Positions 52,557 through 62,321 are shown, numbered from the stretch's first letter. The stretch: 64,000 nucleotides of DNA from Paracoccaceae bacterium (GCA_018607905.1 JABBAP010000039.1:17231-81230), one strand, 5' to 3'. Notes: a model not told the origin generated them from the sequence alone. Program-made: numbers and translations.

Positions 52557-52634
52557 CCGAGTGCTCGTCCACTCGGAATACCTAGAACGCGTTTACCTGC
52601 GCCTTGCGGAGAATTTGTGGCAAATTGTGGCAAA
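52557..52634 (-). other. Hairpin and 10-bp tandem repeat upstream of the Flp-like gene
   Basis: CCGAGTG, six bases, CACTCGG (52557-52576) forms a perfect 7-bp hairpin just before the ribosome site of the Flp-like gene. Further upstream, TTGTGGCAAA occurs twice in direct tandem (52615-52624 and 52625-52634). Neither has a T run that would mark a terminator for kynA; both could be regulatory for the small gene. Confidence 0.4.
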
Positions 52635-52694
52635 ATAAAGGTAATTACACTTCTAGTTGATTTTGTCGAAAAAGTATCTGTTTTGAAGAGTGAA

Positions 52695-53525
52695 TTACAA
52701 CAAGGTTCGGACAGACCAGAGTTCTGGGAACAGTTCGACTTGTAACATTTTGTGCAGGTAAGACACGCCGCCCGTGCCCCCTGTGCCGCGTTTGTTGCCG
52801 ATGATGCGTTCGACTGTTGTAACGTGGTTAAAGCGCCAACGACGGAAATAATCCTCAAAATCCACCAGTTTTTCGGCCAATTCGTAGGCTTCCCAGTGGG
52901 TTGTCGGGTCTTGGTAGATTTGGCGCCAGACATCTTCGACCCCTGCATTATGGGGCAGTTTCTGGGACACGTCGCGGGTTAGAACATCGGCTGGAATGTT
53001 AAACCCTTTGGCGGCGAGGGTACGCAAGACCGTGTCATAGAGGCTTGGTTTGGCGAGTTCGTCTTTCAGGGCAGAATGCAGATCATCGCGGTGTTCGTGG
53101 GGCTTTAGCAATGTGTGATTGCGATTGCCGACGATGTATTCAACCAGTCGATATTGATGGGATTGAAACCCCGAGGATTGGCCCAGATCATCGCGAAATT
53201 CGGTGTATTCGGACGGTGTCATGGTGCGCAGAACATCCCACGCGGAATTAAGCTGTTCAAAGATACGCGCGACACGGGCCAGCATTTTGAACGCCATACG
53301 GGTTTCACCGCGTGCAATAATGTCCCGTGCGGCGTTCAGTTCGTAAATCGCAAGGCGAAGCCAAATTTCGGATGCTTGGTGTTGAATGATGAACAGCATT
53401 TCATCGTGGGCATCCGAAAGCGGGTGTTGCGCGTTGAGAATTGCATCAAGGCCCAGATAGTCCGTGTAAGACATCTTATCTGAGAAGTTCAGCATAGCAG
53501 AATCTGGTGTGGTGTCATCGGTCAT
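52695..53525 (-). CDS. kynA: Tryptophan 2,3-dioxygenase
   Basis: A 276-residue heme dioxygenase opening the indole ring of tryptophan to N-formylkynurenine. Typical blocks: SYTDYLGLDAILNAQHPLS, DEMLFIIQHQASEIWLRLAIYE (distal site), SGFQSHQYRLVEYIVGN, and FRRWRFNHVTTVERIIGNKR with the proximal His, then GTGGTGGVSYLHKM. The length fits bacterial TDO. Ribosome site AAGGG. kynB/kynU are not adjacent; the cupin gene behind is on the same strand, 80 bases upstream, and need not be related. Confidence 0.95.
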   Translation of the reverse strand: MTDDTTPDSAMLNFSDKMSYTDYLGLDAILNAQHPLSDAHDEMLFIIQHQASEIWLRLAIYELNAARDIIARGETRMAFKMLARVARIFEQLNSAWDVLRTMTPSEYTEFRDDLGQSSGFQSHQYRLVEYIVGNRNHTLLKPHEHRDDLHSALKDELAKPSLYDTVLRTLAAKGFNIPADVLTRDVSQKLPHNAGVEDVWRQIYQDPTTHWEAYELAEKLVDFEDYFRRWRFNHVTTVERIIGNKRGTGGTGGVSYLHKMLQVELFPELWSVRTLL

Positions 53526-53605
53526 GGCGCGCCCTTTTTGGGGAAGCTATCGGATGAAAATAATGGAAACAAGATTTTTATTTTAAGTATAAAGTAATTT
53601 TGACC

Positions 53606-53989
53606 TTATGGCGTCGGTTCCCATTCGCCATGTCTAAAGTTGGTTTCTGGGCCGCGCTGCGTGACGACCAGTTTGCAGCCCGAAGGTGAGACGGAAAAAT
53701 GTTCTGAACCCGGCGCAAGAGAAACAAATTCGCCAGCGACGTATAGATGCCCGTCGTGATCTTGCAGATCGCCCTCGACGATGTAAAATTCCTCGTCCCC
53801 ATTGTGGCGATGCGGATTGCATTTGGTTCCCGCCGCCATGATCATCAGGTAACTGCCCTGCCCTGTGGTTTCATCAAAGGAGACATTTTTCCAAAGCACG
53901 TCCTGCCCCTCAAGGCCGAGCATGTTCATCGGTACAAAGGTTGCAGGATCAAACGTGGCAACAGTGCGGTAATCGGCGAGTTTTGGCAT
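53606..53989 (-). CDS. Cupin-domain protein
   Basis: A 127-residue single cupin. Metal-binding motif 1: [22 protein letters not shown] (His, His, Glu), and motif 2: [19 protein letters not shown] (His). It starts MPKLADYR at 53989 after AGGAG. The same frame stays open for a further 1.5 kb upstream, but there it runs antisense to bipA and is not coding. Enzymatic or sensory role unknown. Confidence 0.82.
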   Translation of the reverse strand: MPKLADYRTVATFDPATFVPMNMLGLEGQDVLWKNVSFDETTGQGSYLMIMAAGTKCNPHRHNGDEEFYIVEGDLQDHDGHLYVAGEFVSLAPGSEHFSVSPSGCKLVVTQRGPETNFRHGEWEPTP

Positions 53990-54155
53990 CAAAGGCTCCT
54001 TTCCTTCAATCTGCACGGATTTTAGCACAGACGTCAAAGTTTTTCGGGCTTTGATGCGCCCCATTCGCCCCAGTTTGACCTTTCCCCTAGCCAAGTGGCA
54101 TTCCTTACTGTAAGGCCGCGCCAAACACCTTATTTTCTTGTACAGGCGCATCCAG

Positions 54156-55979
54156 ATGGAACTGAGAAATATTGCGATTATCGCACACGTTGACCACGGC
54201 AAAACAACGCTCGTAGACGAGCTGCTGAAGCAGTCCGGTGCGTTCCGTGAAAACCAAGCCGTTGCAGAACGCGCAATGGACAGCAACGATCTGGAGCGCG
54301 AGCGCGGGATTACGATTCTGGCCAAAGCGACATCCGTTGAATGGAACGGCATGCGGATCAATATCGTTGATACGCCAGGCCACGCCGATTTCGGCGGCGA
54401 AGTTGAGCGCATCTTGTCCATGGTTGATGGTGTGGTTCTGTTGGTGGATGCCGCAGAAGGCCCAATGCCACAGACAAAGTTTGTGACCTCCAAAGCATTG
54501 GCGCTGGGTTTGCGCCCAATTGTTGTGCTGAACAAAGTCGACAAGCCGGACGCAGAACCTGACCGCGCACTTGATGAGTGTTTTGATCTGTTCGCCAGCC
54601 TTGGTGCAGATGATGACCAGTTGGATTTCCCATCCATGTACGCCTCTGGCCGTTCTGGTTGGGCCGACATGGAATTGGACGGACCACGCCAAGATTTGAA
54701 CGCTTTGTTCGAATTGATCGTAAAGCACGTTCCTACACCAAAACAAATCGAAGCCCGTGATGAGCCGTTCCGCATGTTGGCAACAACATTGGGCGCTGAC
54801 CCGTTCATTGGCCGTATTCTGACAGGCCGCGTAGAAGCAGGCACGTTGAAAGCCGGCGAAACAGTGAAGGCGCTGTCGCGTGATGGCACACAGATCGAAA
54901 GTTTCCGCGCCACAAAGATCATGGCGTTCCGTGGATTGGCGCAACAAGCCATCGACGTGGCCGAAGCAGGTGATATCGTAACGCTAGCAGGTATGTCCAA
55001 GGCGACTGTTGCTGATACGATTTGCGCGATGAGCGTGACCGAAGCGATCCCAGCACAGCCGATTGATCCGCCGACCATTTCCGTAACCTTTGGCATTAAC
55101 GACAGCCCGCTGGCTGGTCGCGATGGTAAAAAGGTACAGTCCCGCGTTATTCGTGATCGTCTGATGAAAGAAGCCGAAGTGAACGTCGCGATTAAGGTGA
55201 CAGACACGGAAGGCGGCGAAGCATTTGATGTTGCGGGTCGGGGCGAATTGCAGATGGGTGTTTTGATTGAAAACATGCGTCGCGAAGGTTTCGAGTTGTC
55301 AATTTCACGCCCGAAAGTTCTGTTCCAAGAGGTCGACGGTGTGCGTTGCGAGCCAATCGAGGAAGTCACCATTGATGTGGATGACGAGTATTCCGGTGCG
55401 GTTATTGAAAAAATCACGGGCGCGCGCAAAGGCGAGATGACCGAGATGAAACAAGCGGGTGCTGGCAAAACGCGGATCATCGCGCATGTGCCGTCGCGTG
55501 GTTTGATCGGCTATCACGGCGAGTTTTTGACAGATACGCGCGGCACAGGTGTTTTGAACCGTGTGTTCCACGAATGGGCACCGCACAAAGGTGCGATCCC
55601 AGGTCGTCGCGCGGGTGTTCTGATTTCTATGGAAAACGGCACGTCGGTATCGTTCGCATTGTGGAAACTGGAAGATCGCGGCAAGTTCTTTATCGGTGCG
55701 CAAGAAGCAGTGTACCAAGGTATGATCATTGGCGAGCACAACCGTGAGAACGATCTGGAAGTGAACCCGTTGAAAGGCAAGCAGCTGACCAACGTGCGGG
55801 CCTCTGGTACGGATGAAGCGGTGCGTTTGACCACGCCTGTGACATTGTCACTGGAACAAGCGATTGCCTATATCGACACGGATGAGCTGGTAGAAGTAAC
55901 GCCAAATGCGATCCGTCTGCGCAAAATCCATCTGGACCCACACGAGCGGAAACGCGCGGCGAAATCCTATAACGGCTAA
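54156..55979 (+). CDS. typA: Ribosome-associated GTPase BipA/TypA
   Basis: A 607-residue translational GTPase. G1 [12 protein letters not shown], switch [15 protein letters not shown]3 [13 protein letters not shown]4 NKVDKPDA. The EF-G-like domains II, III and V follow, and the BipA-specific C-terminal domain ends the protein ([33 protein letters not shown]). It assists 50S assembly and stress-related translation. The ATG at 54156 ([12 protein letters not shown]) matches family starts. Followed by a terminator. Confidence 0.97.
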   Translation: MELRNIAIIAHVDHGKTTLVDELLKQSGAFRENQAVAERAMDSNDLERERGITILAKATSVEWNGMRINIVDTPGHADFGGEVERILSMVDGVVLLVDAAEGPMPQTKFVTSKALALGLRPIVVLNKVDKPDAEPDRALDECFDLFASLGADDDQLDFPSMYASGRSGWADMELDGPRQDLNALFELIVKHVPTPKQIEARDEPFRMLATTLGADPFIGRILTGRVEAGTLKAGETVKALSRDGTQIESFRATKIMAFRGLAQQAIDVAEAGDIVTLAGMSKATVADTICAMSVTEAIPAQPIDPPTISVTFGINDSPLAGRDGKKVQSRVIRDRLMKEAEVNVAIKVTDTEGGEAFDVAGRGELQMGVLIENMRREGFELSISRPKVLFQEVDGVRCEPIEEVTIDVDDEYSGAVIEKITGARKGEMTEMKQAGAGKTRIIAHVPSRGLIGYHGEFLTDTRGTGVLNRVFHEWAPHKGAIPGRRAGVLISMENGTSVSFALWKLEDRGKFFIGAQEAVYQGMIIGEHNRENDLEVNPLKGKQLTNVRASGTDEAVRLTTPVTLSLEQAIAYIDTDELVEVTPNAIRLRKIHLDPHERKRAAKSYNG

Positions 55980-56001
55980 CGCGTCTAAAATCTGTTTTGT
56001 T

Positions 56002-56036
56002 AAGGCATCGTATCACCCGATACGGTGCCTTTTCTT
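56002..56036 (+). terminator. Rho-independent terminator after bipA
   Basis: AAGGCATCGTATC and GATACGGTGCCTT form a 13-base stem with one T-G pair and an ACCC loop, followed by TTTTCTTTT. It is 22 bases after the stop codon. Confidence 0.85.
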
Positions 56037-56198
56037 TTGGCATTGGCGCATCGGTTTCGTTTCAGCTTTGCCCAATAAAGTGGCAATTTTTAGTTGCACC
56101 CCATGCGGCATTCTGTCCTTATAGTGGTGTGCCACGTGATGCTCGGGGGCATATGCTCGGGTAGATGTGGCCATTTCTTAACCAACACAGGGGCCATC

Positions 56199-57614
56199 AT
56201 GCCACGCCAAGCAGAACCAAGTTTCCGCGAATCCACCAACATCATGTTCAACAACGCCGTAAGTTTGCTGGATTTACCCCCCGGATTGGTCGAGAAGATT
56301 AGGGTTTGTAACGCAACCTATACAGTGCGATTTGGCGTTCGATTGCGCGGCGATATTCAGACGTTCACGGGTTATCGCTCGGTTCATTCCGAACATATGG
56401 AACCTGTCAAAGGTGGCATTCGCTATGCGATGTCAGTGAACCAAGACGAGGTCGAGGCATTGGCCGCATTGATGACCTATAAATGTGCGCTGGTTGAGGC
56501 ACCATTTGGAGGATCAAAGGGTGGTTTGTGCATTGATCCACGCGAATGGGACGAGCACGAGTTGGAACAGATCACACGACGGTTCGCCTATGAACTGGCC
56601 AAACGCGACTTGATCCATCCGTCGCAAAACGTCCCTGCCCCTGATATGGGAACGGGCGAGCGGGAAATGGCATGGATTGCCGATCAATACGCACGAATGA
56701 ACACCACCGACATTAACGCGCGGGCCTGCGTGACCGGCAAACCTATTTCGGGCGGCGGCATCCAAGGCCGCACCGAAGCCACAGGGCGCGGCGTGCAATA
56801 CGCCCTGCAGGAGTTTTTCCGCCACCCCGAAGATATCAAAATGGCGAAAATGTCTGGCACGCTGGATGGGAAGCGCGTCATCGTTCAGGGCCTTGGCAAT
56901 GTGGGCTATCACGCGGCGAAATTCCTGTCTGAGGAAGACGGCTGTAAGGTTACGGGCGTGCTGGAATACAATGGCTGTGTGACCAATCCAGATGGCATTG
57001 ATATCGAAGCGTTGAAACAGCATTTGACGGAACATGGCAGCCCTGATGGATTTGCGGGCGGTGAAATTCACGCGGCTGATGCGCCCATTATGGAGATGGA
57101 TGCGGACATTCTGATCCCCGCTGCAATGGAAGGTGCGATCAATCTGAACAATGCTGACAATATCAAAACACCGCTGATTATCGAGGCTGCGAACGGCCCC
57201 GTGACATCTGGTGCTGATGAGATTTTGCGCGAAAAAGGCTGTGTGATTATTCCCGATATGTACGCGAATGCGGGCGGTGTGACGGTTTCGTATTTTGAAT
57301 GGGTCAAGAACCTGAGCCACATTCGATTTGGCCGTATGCAGCGCCGCCAAGAAGAAGAGCGCCATCGGTTGCTGATTGACGAGCTGGAAAATGTGTCGGG
57401 GCAAAAGCTGTCTGACACGTTCAAACAACGATATTTGCACGGCGCGGGGGAGTTGGAATTGGTGCGATCTGGTTTAGAAGACACGATGCGCGGCGCCTAT
57501 CAAGATATGCGAAAAGTTTGGCATGAGCGCGACGACGTGCATGATCTACGCACGGCGGCATATCTGGTTTCGATTGGCAAAGTTGCCGACAGTTACCGCG
57601 CTAAAGGTCTGTAA
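56199..57614 (+). CDS. gdhA: Glu/Leu/Phe/Val-type glutamate dehydrogenase
   Basis: A 471-residue dehydrogenase interconverting glutamate and 2-oxoglutarate plus ammonia. The substrate domain shows EPVKGGIRYAMSVNQDEVEAL, ALVEAPFGGSKGGLCIDP (catalytic Lys) and PAPDMGTGEREMAWI; the Rossmann domain has VIVQGLGNVGYHAAKFL. AGGGG precedes the ATG at 56199; the open frame before it (to 56094) lacks resemblance to the family. The single gene is bounded by terminators on both sides. Confidence 0.93.
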   Translation: MPRQAEPSFRESTNIMFNNAVSLLDLPPGLVEKIRVCNATYTVRFGVRLRGDIQTFTGYRSVHSEHMEPVKGGIRYAMSVNQDEVEALAALMTYKCALVEAPFGGSKGGLCIDPREWDEHELEQITRRFAYELAKRDLIHPSQNVPAPDMGTGEREMAWIADQYARMNTTDINARACVTGKPISGGGIQGRTEATGRGVQYALQEFFRHPEDIKMAKMSGTLDGKRVIVQGLGNVGYHAAKFLSEEDGCKVTGVLEYNGCVTNPDGIDIEALKQHLTEHGSPDGFAGGEIHAADAPIMEMDADILIPAAMEGAINLNNADNIKTPLIIEAANGPVTSGADEILREKGCVIIPDMYANAGGVTVSYFEWVKNLSHIRFGRMQRRQEEERHRLLIDELENVSGQKLSDTFKQRYLHGAGELELVRSGLEDTMRGAYQDMRKVWHERDDVHDLRTAAYLVSIGKVADSYRAKGL

Positions 57615-57638
57615 ATAAGTATAAAAATTTGGAATTTT

Positions 57639-57665
57639 GGGCGTTGCCGTGGCAGCGCCCTTTTT
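57639..57665 (+). terminator. Rho-independent terminator after glutamate dehydrogenase
   Basis: GGGCGTTGCC and GGCAGCGCCC (57639-57660) pair over ten bases with one T-G pair and a tight GT turn, followed by TTTTT. Confidence 0.85.
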
Positions 57666-57834
57666 CTGTGGCGCAGAAAATATGCAACGCCGGTTTGGAA
57701 ACAATGTTGAGGTGAAAGATCAAATTGTTCACAAATTATGCGCCCCGAGCCGCACTCAGTTAACCATTTCTAACGCTCGATCGATCAAAGTTAACGCAAA
57801 TCATCATCGACCTTTTTAAAAGTTGGAGGAAAAT

Positions 57835-58455
57835 ATGGGCGTTACTGTAATGATCATCATGGGACTGCTGTCAGTCTTGGCTATTTCAAGTATTGATTTC
57901 GATCAGTTTGACGAGATCCGTGCAAGAATAGAAGAAGCGCGCGCCGAACAAGAAAACCAAGAAGAGGTTTTCGAAGATACATCAGAGTTGGGATGGTTAG
58001 ATGTTCCCGATAATCTGCTGACATTTGCAACGACTGAGGCTGATGTTGAAGCCGAAGTTGAGACAAAAGTTGAAGCAGTTGCCGCCCAAGAAACCACTGG
58101 CGAGGAGGCGGAAGACGACTTGTTTGACGATATTTTTGCGAATGACACAGAACTTGATCCAGAATTATCTGCCGATGCAACCTATGGTTTGTGGCCGTTC
58201 GAGGAGCAATCAGACGAGGCAAATCTGGACGCTGATCTGAATGCAGAAGATGCTAAGGACGGTGAGCTGATCGAATTGGCGACTTATGATCCAATGGCGG
58301 ATAAAATCGCCAAAGACATTCCGCCCAAGGGTGCGGTGACAAACCAAAATGGGGTGTCGGAATTGGACGTAAATGAAGACGCGCTTGTTCAAACGGCCAG
58401 CTCTGATTTCAAAGGATTGGAACCAGAAGATGAGCAGCTGCAATTAGCCGCTTAA
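57835..58455 (+). CDS. Highly acidic membrane-anchored protein of unknown function
   Basis: A 206-residue protein from ATG 57835, five bases after a strong GGAGG. Residues 1-20 form a hydrophobic anchor (VTVMIIMGLLSVLAISS). The remainder is extremely rich in Glu, Asp and Ala with almost no basic residues (EEARAEQENQEEVFEDTSELG; VEAEVETKVEAVAAQE; EEAEDDLFDDIFANDTELDP). Such composition suggests a disordered, negatively charged chain that could bind cations or basic proteins. No family recognised. It has its own 5' region of ~170 bases after the gdh terminator. Confidence 0.7.
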   Translation: MGVTVMIIMGLLSVLAISSIDFDQFDEIRARIEEARAEQENQEEVFEDTSELGWLDVPDNLLTFATTEADVEAEVETKVEAVAAQETTGEEAEDDLFDDIFANDTELDPELSADATYGLWPFEEQSDEANLDADLNAEDAKDGELIELATYDPMADKIAKDIPPKGAVTNQNGVSELDVNEDALVQTASSDFKGLEPEDEQLQLAA

Positions 58456-58460
58456 TCGCG

Positions 58461-58949
58461 TTACGCGTTTTCTGGCCCAAGTGATCGTTCCATGATCAGC
58501 ACTTCGATTGCTTGGGCCAACTGCTTATTTTGTGCTGGATGGGTAGCCCCACCAACTCCCAATCGGCGGCCCAAACGCCAGTACAGCCCAGGGGCCCAGC
58601 CCTTTGGCTCGGCTTCATGAAGACGCACCAAAAACCCGTTTGAGGGTTTGAATGCAAACACGCCACGATCGACTTCGGCCATATTGTACAACGCACAAAC
58701 CTGTTCGTTTTTCGCGTCAAACAAACCTTCTTTGGTCAGGTACAAACCATGTTTGGCAACGCGAAGGTTCCACTGTGCCTGCCAAATAAACAAAACGCCA
58801 ATAACGGGAACGATGATCTTAAGAAACAGCGCGTCAGGCGGGCGTGAAAATGTCACCCAGATCAGCAATACCCCCAATATGCCAAGCGCAATTGCGCCAA
58901 ACCAACGGCGACCAAGTGAAGGTTCCAATTTTACGATGACATCGTTCAT
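58461..58949 (-). CDS. Two-helix membrane protein with PH-like cytoplasmic domain
   Basis: A 162-residue protein with two adjacent membrane helices (WFGAIALGILGVLLIWVTF, LFLKIIVPVIGVLFIWQAQW). These are followed by a domain with alternating strands (LYLTKEGLFDAKNEQVCALYNMAEVDRGVFAF, GFLVRLHE) and a C-terminal helix (AQNKQLAQAIEVLIMERSL). The layout resembles bacterial PH/YcxB-like proteins. Function unknown. Convergent with the acidic-protein gene, five bases apart. Confidence 0.68.
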   Translation of the reverse strand: MNDVIVKLEPSLGRRWFGAIALGILGVLLIWVTFSRPPDALFLKIIVPVIGVLFIWQAQWNLRVAKHGLYLTKEGLFDAKNEQVCALYNMAEVDRGVFAFKPSNGFLVRLHEAEPKGWAPGLYWRLGRRLGVGGATHPAQNKQLAQAIEVLIMERSLGPENA

Positions 58950-59062
58950 TCCCTATTTAAACAGCAACATCAAAGCAGTTTCCAGTGCCTTTTCCGTTAC
59001 CCTGCCCTGCCAAAGCGAAACGCCGCCAGTTTTCGAAAACCATCGAAGCACGATCTACCCGT

Positions 59063-60013
59063 CTAGCGCTTCCCTTGAGGGACGACTTCGTATCCCGCCT
59101 CTTCCGGCTCATCATCTGTCATTTCAGGCGGGAAGCCGGGCGCTAAAATATCGAGTCCCGTTGATTCCTCGAGCCGTTTGATAATGTTCGGCGAAAGTTC
59201 GCGTTCCCCAAATCGAGCGATACCATCATCAAAGATTTTACAAATAAGCGGCGAGATTTCGAGCGGCACATTGTTACGTTCAGCAATTTCTTGAAACAGG
59301 CCAACGTCCTTTTTCACAAGGTCCATCGTGAACGAAATATCGCGCGACCCGTTCAGAATGACTTGGCTTTCGGTAACGTGGCTAAACGAATTTCCCGATG
59401 AAATTTTTATCGCTTCATAAGCGGTGTTCAAGTCCATCCCGGCTGCTTTGGCGGTAACGAGTGCTTCGGCATTTGCGACGAGGTGCACCGTGGCGAGGTA
59501 ATTGGTCAGTACCTTAAGCATGGAAGCCGATCCAAGCGGGCCCGTGTGCAAAATGCGCCGGCCCATTGTTTTAAGAAACGGAAGAATGCGATCAAATGTT
59601 GGGCGATCACAGCCCGCAAAGATCGAGATATTGCCAGTATCTGCGCGGTGGCAGCCCCCCGACACTGGGCAATCAACCGCAGCGCCACCGGCGGCAATGA
59701 CCAACGCGCCAAGACGTTCTGCCTCCGCCTGATCTGTGGTGGACATTTCCATCCAAATCTTACCCTCTTTTACCTCGGGCAACATTTGTTGCAACACGGC
59801 GTCCGATGCTGCAGGCGATGGCAAACAGGTGATGACAGCATCACAATCGCGCATCAATTCCGCCGGATTGGCCGCAGCTTTCGCCCCTTTGGCAACCATC
59901 GCATCAACCAGATCGCGGTCTAAATCGAGCACTGTCAAATCTATGCCATTGCGCAACAAACTGCCCGATAATTTGTGCCCAACATTGCCCAAACCAATAA
60001 ATCCAACCTTCAT
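59063..60013 (-). CDS. Beta-hydroxyacid dehydrogenase (3-hydroxyisobutyrate dehydrogenase-like)
   Basis: A 316-residue NAD(P)-dependent oxidoreductase. Rossmann motif MKVGFIGLGNVGHKLSGSLL, substrate-binding DCPVSGGCHRADTGNISIFAG, and the catalytic Lys in MLKVLTNYLATVHLVANAEAL. Family substrates include 3-hydroxyisobutyrate and tartronate semialdehyde. ATG 60013 follows GACGG; the open frame upstream to 60358 is antisense to the Fe-S gene and was rejected. Divergently transcribed from the reductive-dehalogenase-like gene. Confidence 0.9.
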   Translation of the reverse strand: MKVGFIGLGNVGHKLSGSLLRNGIDLTVLDLDRDLVDAMVAKGAKAAANPAELMRDCDAVITCLPSPAASDAVLQQMLPEVKEGKIWMEMSTTDQAEAERLGALVIAAGGAAVDCPVSGGCHRADTGNISIFAGCDRPTFDRILPFLKTMGRRILHTGPLGSASMLKVLTNYLATVHLVANAEALVTAKAAGMDLNTAYEAIKISSGNSFSHVTESQVILNGSRDISFTMDLVKKDVGLFQEIAERNNVPLEISPLICKIFDDGIARFGERELSPNIIKRLEESTGLDILAPGFPPEMTDDEPEEAGYEVVPQGKR

Positions 60014-60151
60014 AATCCGTCCCTTTTTGATGTTCGCGTTTGCGCCATGACACGATGCCAGAACACAAAAGGATAGCCTGTAAACGACACATGATGTCGG
60101 GTTTGGCAGCGAGGGGGTTGCGCGCCAAATTACCTGTCGTAAGGTAGGGTT

Positions 60152-61321
60152 ATGACCTGGCCCGCGAACACCCCAAAACGAGACGACGATGCCCTTGCGG
60201 GTATTGAAGTGACGGACGATTTTGAACCCTTCACCCAGCGCAATGATGCGTTTAGCCGCGCGATGTGGGATGACACGGTTCGCACACCAAAAACAGATGC
60301 GTTTTTCGCCAGTTATCGGATGGAGGCTGCCCCACGGCGCGGGGACGGGTTTACGCAAAAGGATTTCGCGCTTCGCAATGCGTCTTGGTTGATTTCGGAT
60401 GTCGTGTCAGATCGAAGCGCGGCAGACGGACGTCGCGAAGGGTTTCAAGCACCAATTGCCGCAGATACGCCCGTGGCACCAGAAGCCGTTGAGGTTGATG
60501 ACCCTGCGAAAATGGCCGCAGAAGTGAAGCGCATCGCGACATTTTTTGGCGCAGATTTATGTGGCGTTACGGATTACGATAGGCGCTGGCTGTACGCGAG
60601 CCGCGTGGATACGCGCGATATGTCGGCGGCAGAAAATGAGCTACCCGAGGGTATGACCAGCGTGATTGTTCTGGGCCACCAAATGGACGAAGAATTGGTA
60701 GCGACCTATCCGTCCGCTTTGGCGGGCGCCGCGACTGGGCGGGAATATTCGCACGAAGCGGCGATCGTGATGCAGGTGGCCGCGTATATTCGCAATTTGG
60801 GGTATGAGGCCGTCGCCTCGATGAACGACACGGGATTGGTGATCCCGTACGCGGTGAAGGCGGGATTGGGCGAATATGCGCGCAATCAGCTGGTGATCAC
60901 GCCAGAATTTGGCCCACGTTTGCGGTTTTCAAAGATATTTACCAATCTGCCCTTAGAGCACGATGCGGCAAAGCCTCTGGGTGTGCGTGCGTTTTGCGAT
61001 ATCTGCACCGCCTGTGCCGATGCCTGCCCCGTTAAGGCCCTGCCCTTTGGCCCGCCCAGCGATACGCAACCGAATGTGAGTGCTATCAAAGGTGTCCGAA
61101 AATGGACATCCGACGCGGAAAAATGTTTTGGTTTTTGGGCGAAATTGGCGTCTGATTGCGCGATTTGCATGCGGGTTTGTCCGTTCAATCGCGATTTCAC
61201 AAAGTGGTATCATCGCGCATGGTTAAAGCTGGCATTGTCCCCTTGGCGGCGCGTTGCGTTGCGGTTGGCAAAGGACCACGGCAAGCGCAAAAAACCATCT
61301 GATTGGTGGCGTTCGAATTAA
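60152..61321 (+). CDS. Reductive-dehalogenase-like protein with two 4Fe-4S clusters
   Basis: A 389-residue soluble protein. From ~residue 120 it follows the corrinoid-dependent reductive dehalogenase/QueG plan: GMTSVIVLGHQMDEE, YSHEAAIVMQVAAYIRNLGYEA, AVKAGLGEYARNQLVITPEFGPRLR, FTNLPLE. Two clostridial ferredoxin motifs follow: CDICTACADACPVKAL and CAICMRVCPFNRDF plus an earlier CFGF. There is no Tat signal, unlike respiratory RdhA, and no fused ferredoxin-reductase domain as in the NpRdhA type. The N-terminal ~110 residues are of no recognised family. Epoxyqueuosine reductase-like function is possible, but the GPRxR segment favours the RdhA branch. Confidence 0.78.
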   Translation: MTWPANTPKRDDDALAGIEVTDDFEPFTQRNDAFSRAMWDDTVRTPKTDAFFASYRMEAAPRRGDGFTQKDFALRNASWLISDVVSDRSAADGRREGFQAPIAADTPVAPEAVEVDDPAKMAAEVKRIATFFGADLCGVTDYDRRWLYASRVDTRDMSAAENELPEGMTSVIVLGHQMDEELVATYPSALAGAATGREYSHEAAIVMQVAAYIRNLGYEAVASMNDTGLVIPYAVKAGLGEYARNQLVITPEFGPRLRFSKIFTNLPLEHDAAKPLGVRAFCDICTACADACPVKALPFGPPSDTQPNVSAIKGVRKWTSDAEKCFGFWAKLASDCAICMRVCPFNRDFTKWYHRAWLKLALSPWRRVALRLAKDHGKRKKPSDWWRSN

Positions 61322-61406
61322 ACGAACAGTGCATTTCGCCTGTCGACCTTGGTGAACGGGCATCGTTTGTTTACGTTCGAGACAACCTATTTATCGGAGG
61401 GCCGTA

Positions 61407-62318
61407 ATGTCCATCAGACCCGTGAAATCAACCAGTCTCGCGCAGCCCACAATTGAGGGGGCTGGCGTTCACTTGCACCGCGCATTTGGGTTTCAGGACC
61501 CAACAGAATTGGATCCGTTCCTGTTGTTTGACGATTTCCGCAATGATATTCCAGAAATGTATACCGACGGATTTCCGTGGCATCCCCATCGTGGGATCGA
61601 AACGATTACCTATGTTTTGTCTGGTGAAGTGGATCACGCGGATAGCCTTGGAAATGAAGGTAAATTGGCGGCGGGCGATGTGCAGTGGATGACCTCTGGG
61701 TCTGGTATATTGCACCAAGAAATGCCGCGCGGAAATGCCAACGGACAGATGCATGGGTTTCAATTGTGGGCCAATTTACCGCGCGATCTAAAGATGACCA
61801 CGCCACGATACCAAGATGTTGAAGCCAAGGAAATTCCTGTCATTCAAGAAGATGACGGCACGGTTGTGAAGGTGATCGTAGGGAATTTCTGGGGCAAGAC
61901 GGGGCCTGTTGATGGCATTGCCGCCGACCCGCAATATCTGGATGTGTTTGTGCCTGCTGGGGTTAAGAAAATCCTGCCAGTGGACACATATCGCCGTGCG
62001 TTTGCCTATGTTTTTGAAGGGGCTGGCGTGTTTGCTGGTGCATCGGCGCCATCTGGTGTGCTGCTGGAAAAAGAGGTGATGGGCGAAGAGGTCAACATTC
62101 GTGATTTGTCGGGCAATCGCACATTGGTAAAATTTGATACGGGCGACAGTGTGACGGTGCAAGCGGGCGAAGAAGGCATCCGGTTTTTGCTGATTTCGGG
62201 CAAGCCGATTGAAGAACCCGTGGCGTGGCATGGGCCGATCGTGATGAACACGCAGGAAGAATTGCAAACCGCGTTCAAGGAATTGCGCAACGGGACGTTT
62301 ATTCGCCCCGCGCATTAA
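61407..62318 (+). CDS. Pirin-family protein
   Basis: A 303-residue bicupin. The N-terminal cupin contains the pirin signature WHPHRGIETITYVLSGEVDHADS and MTSGSGILHQEMPR, giving His/His/His/Glu metal ligands; the C-terminal cupin (YRRAFAYVFEGAGVFAG, FLLISGKPIEEPVAWHGPIVM) closes it. Bacterial pirins are quercetinase-like or bind metabolic enzymes. A GGAGG precedes the ATG. Apparently monocistronic. Confidence 0.92.
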   Translation: MSIRPVKSTSLAQPTIEGAGVHLHRAFGFQDPTELDPFLLFDDFRNDIPEMYTDGFPWHPHRGIETITYVLSGEVDHADSLGNEGKLAAGDVQWMTSGSGILHQEMPRGNANGQMHGFQLWANLPRDLKMTTPRYQDVEAKEIPVIQEDDGTVVKVIVGNFWGKTGPVDGIAADPQYLDVFVPAGVKKILPVDTYRRAFAYVFEGAGVFAGASAPSGVLLEKEVMGEEVNIRDLSGNRTLVKFDTGDSVTVQAGEEGIRFLLISGKPIEEPVAWHGPIVMNTQEELQTAFKELRNGTFIRPAH

Positions 62319-62321
62319 CGC

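Noticed and set aside
54105..54947. 280-codon minus-strand frame over bipA
   Set aside because: Cys/His/Gln-rich antisense reading of a well-supported GTPase gene.
53990..55480. Long minus-strand open frame continuous with the cupin gene (624 codons in total)
   Set aside because: The part beyond 53989 is antisense to bipA, is Ser/Arg/Pro-rich and resembles nothing; only the last 127 codons, with their own ribosome site, are a gene.
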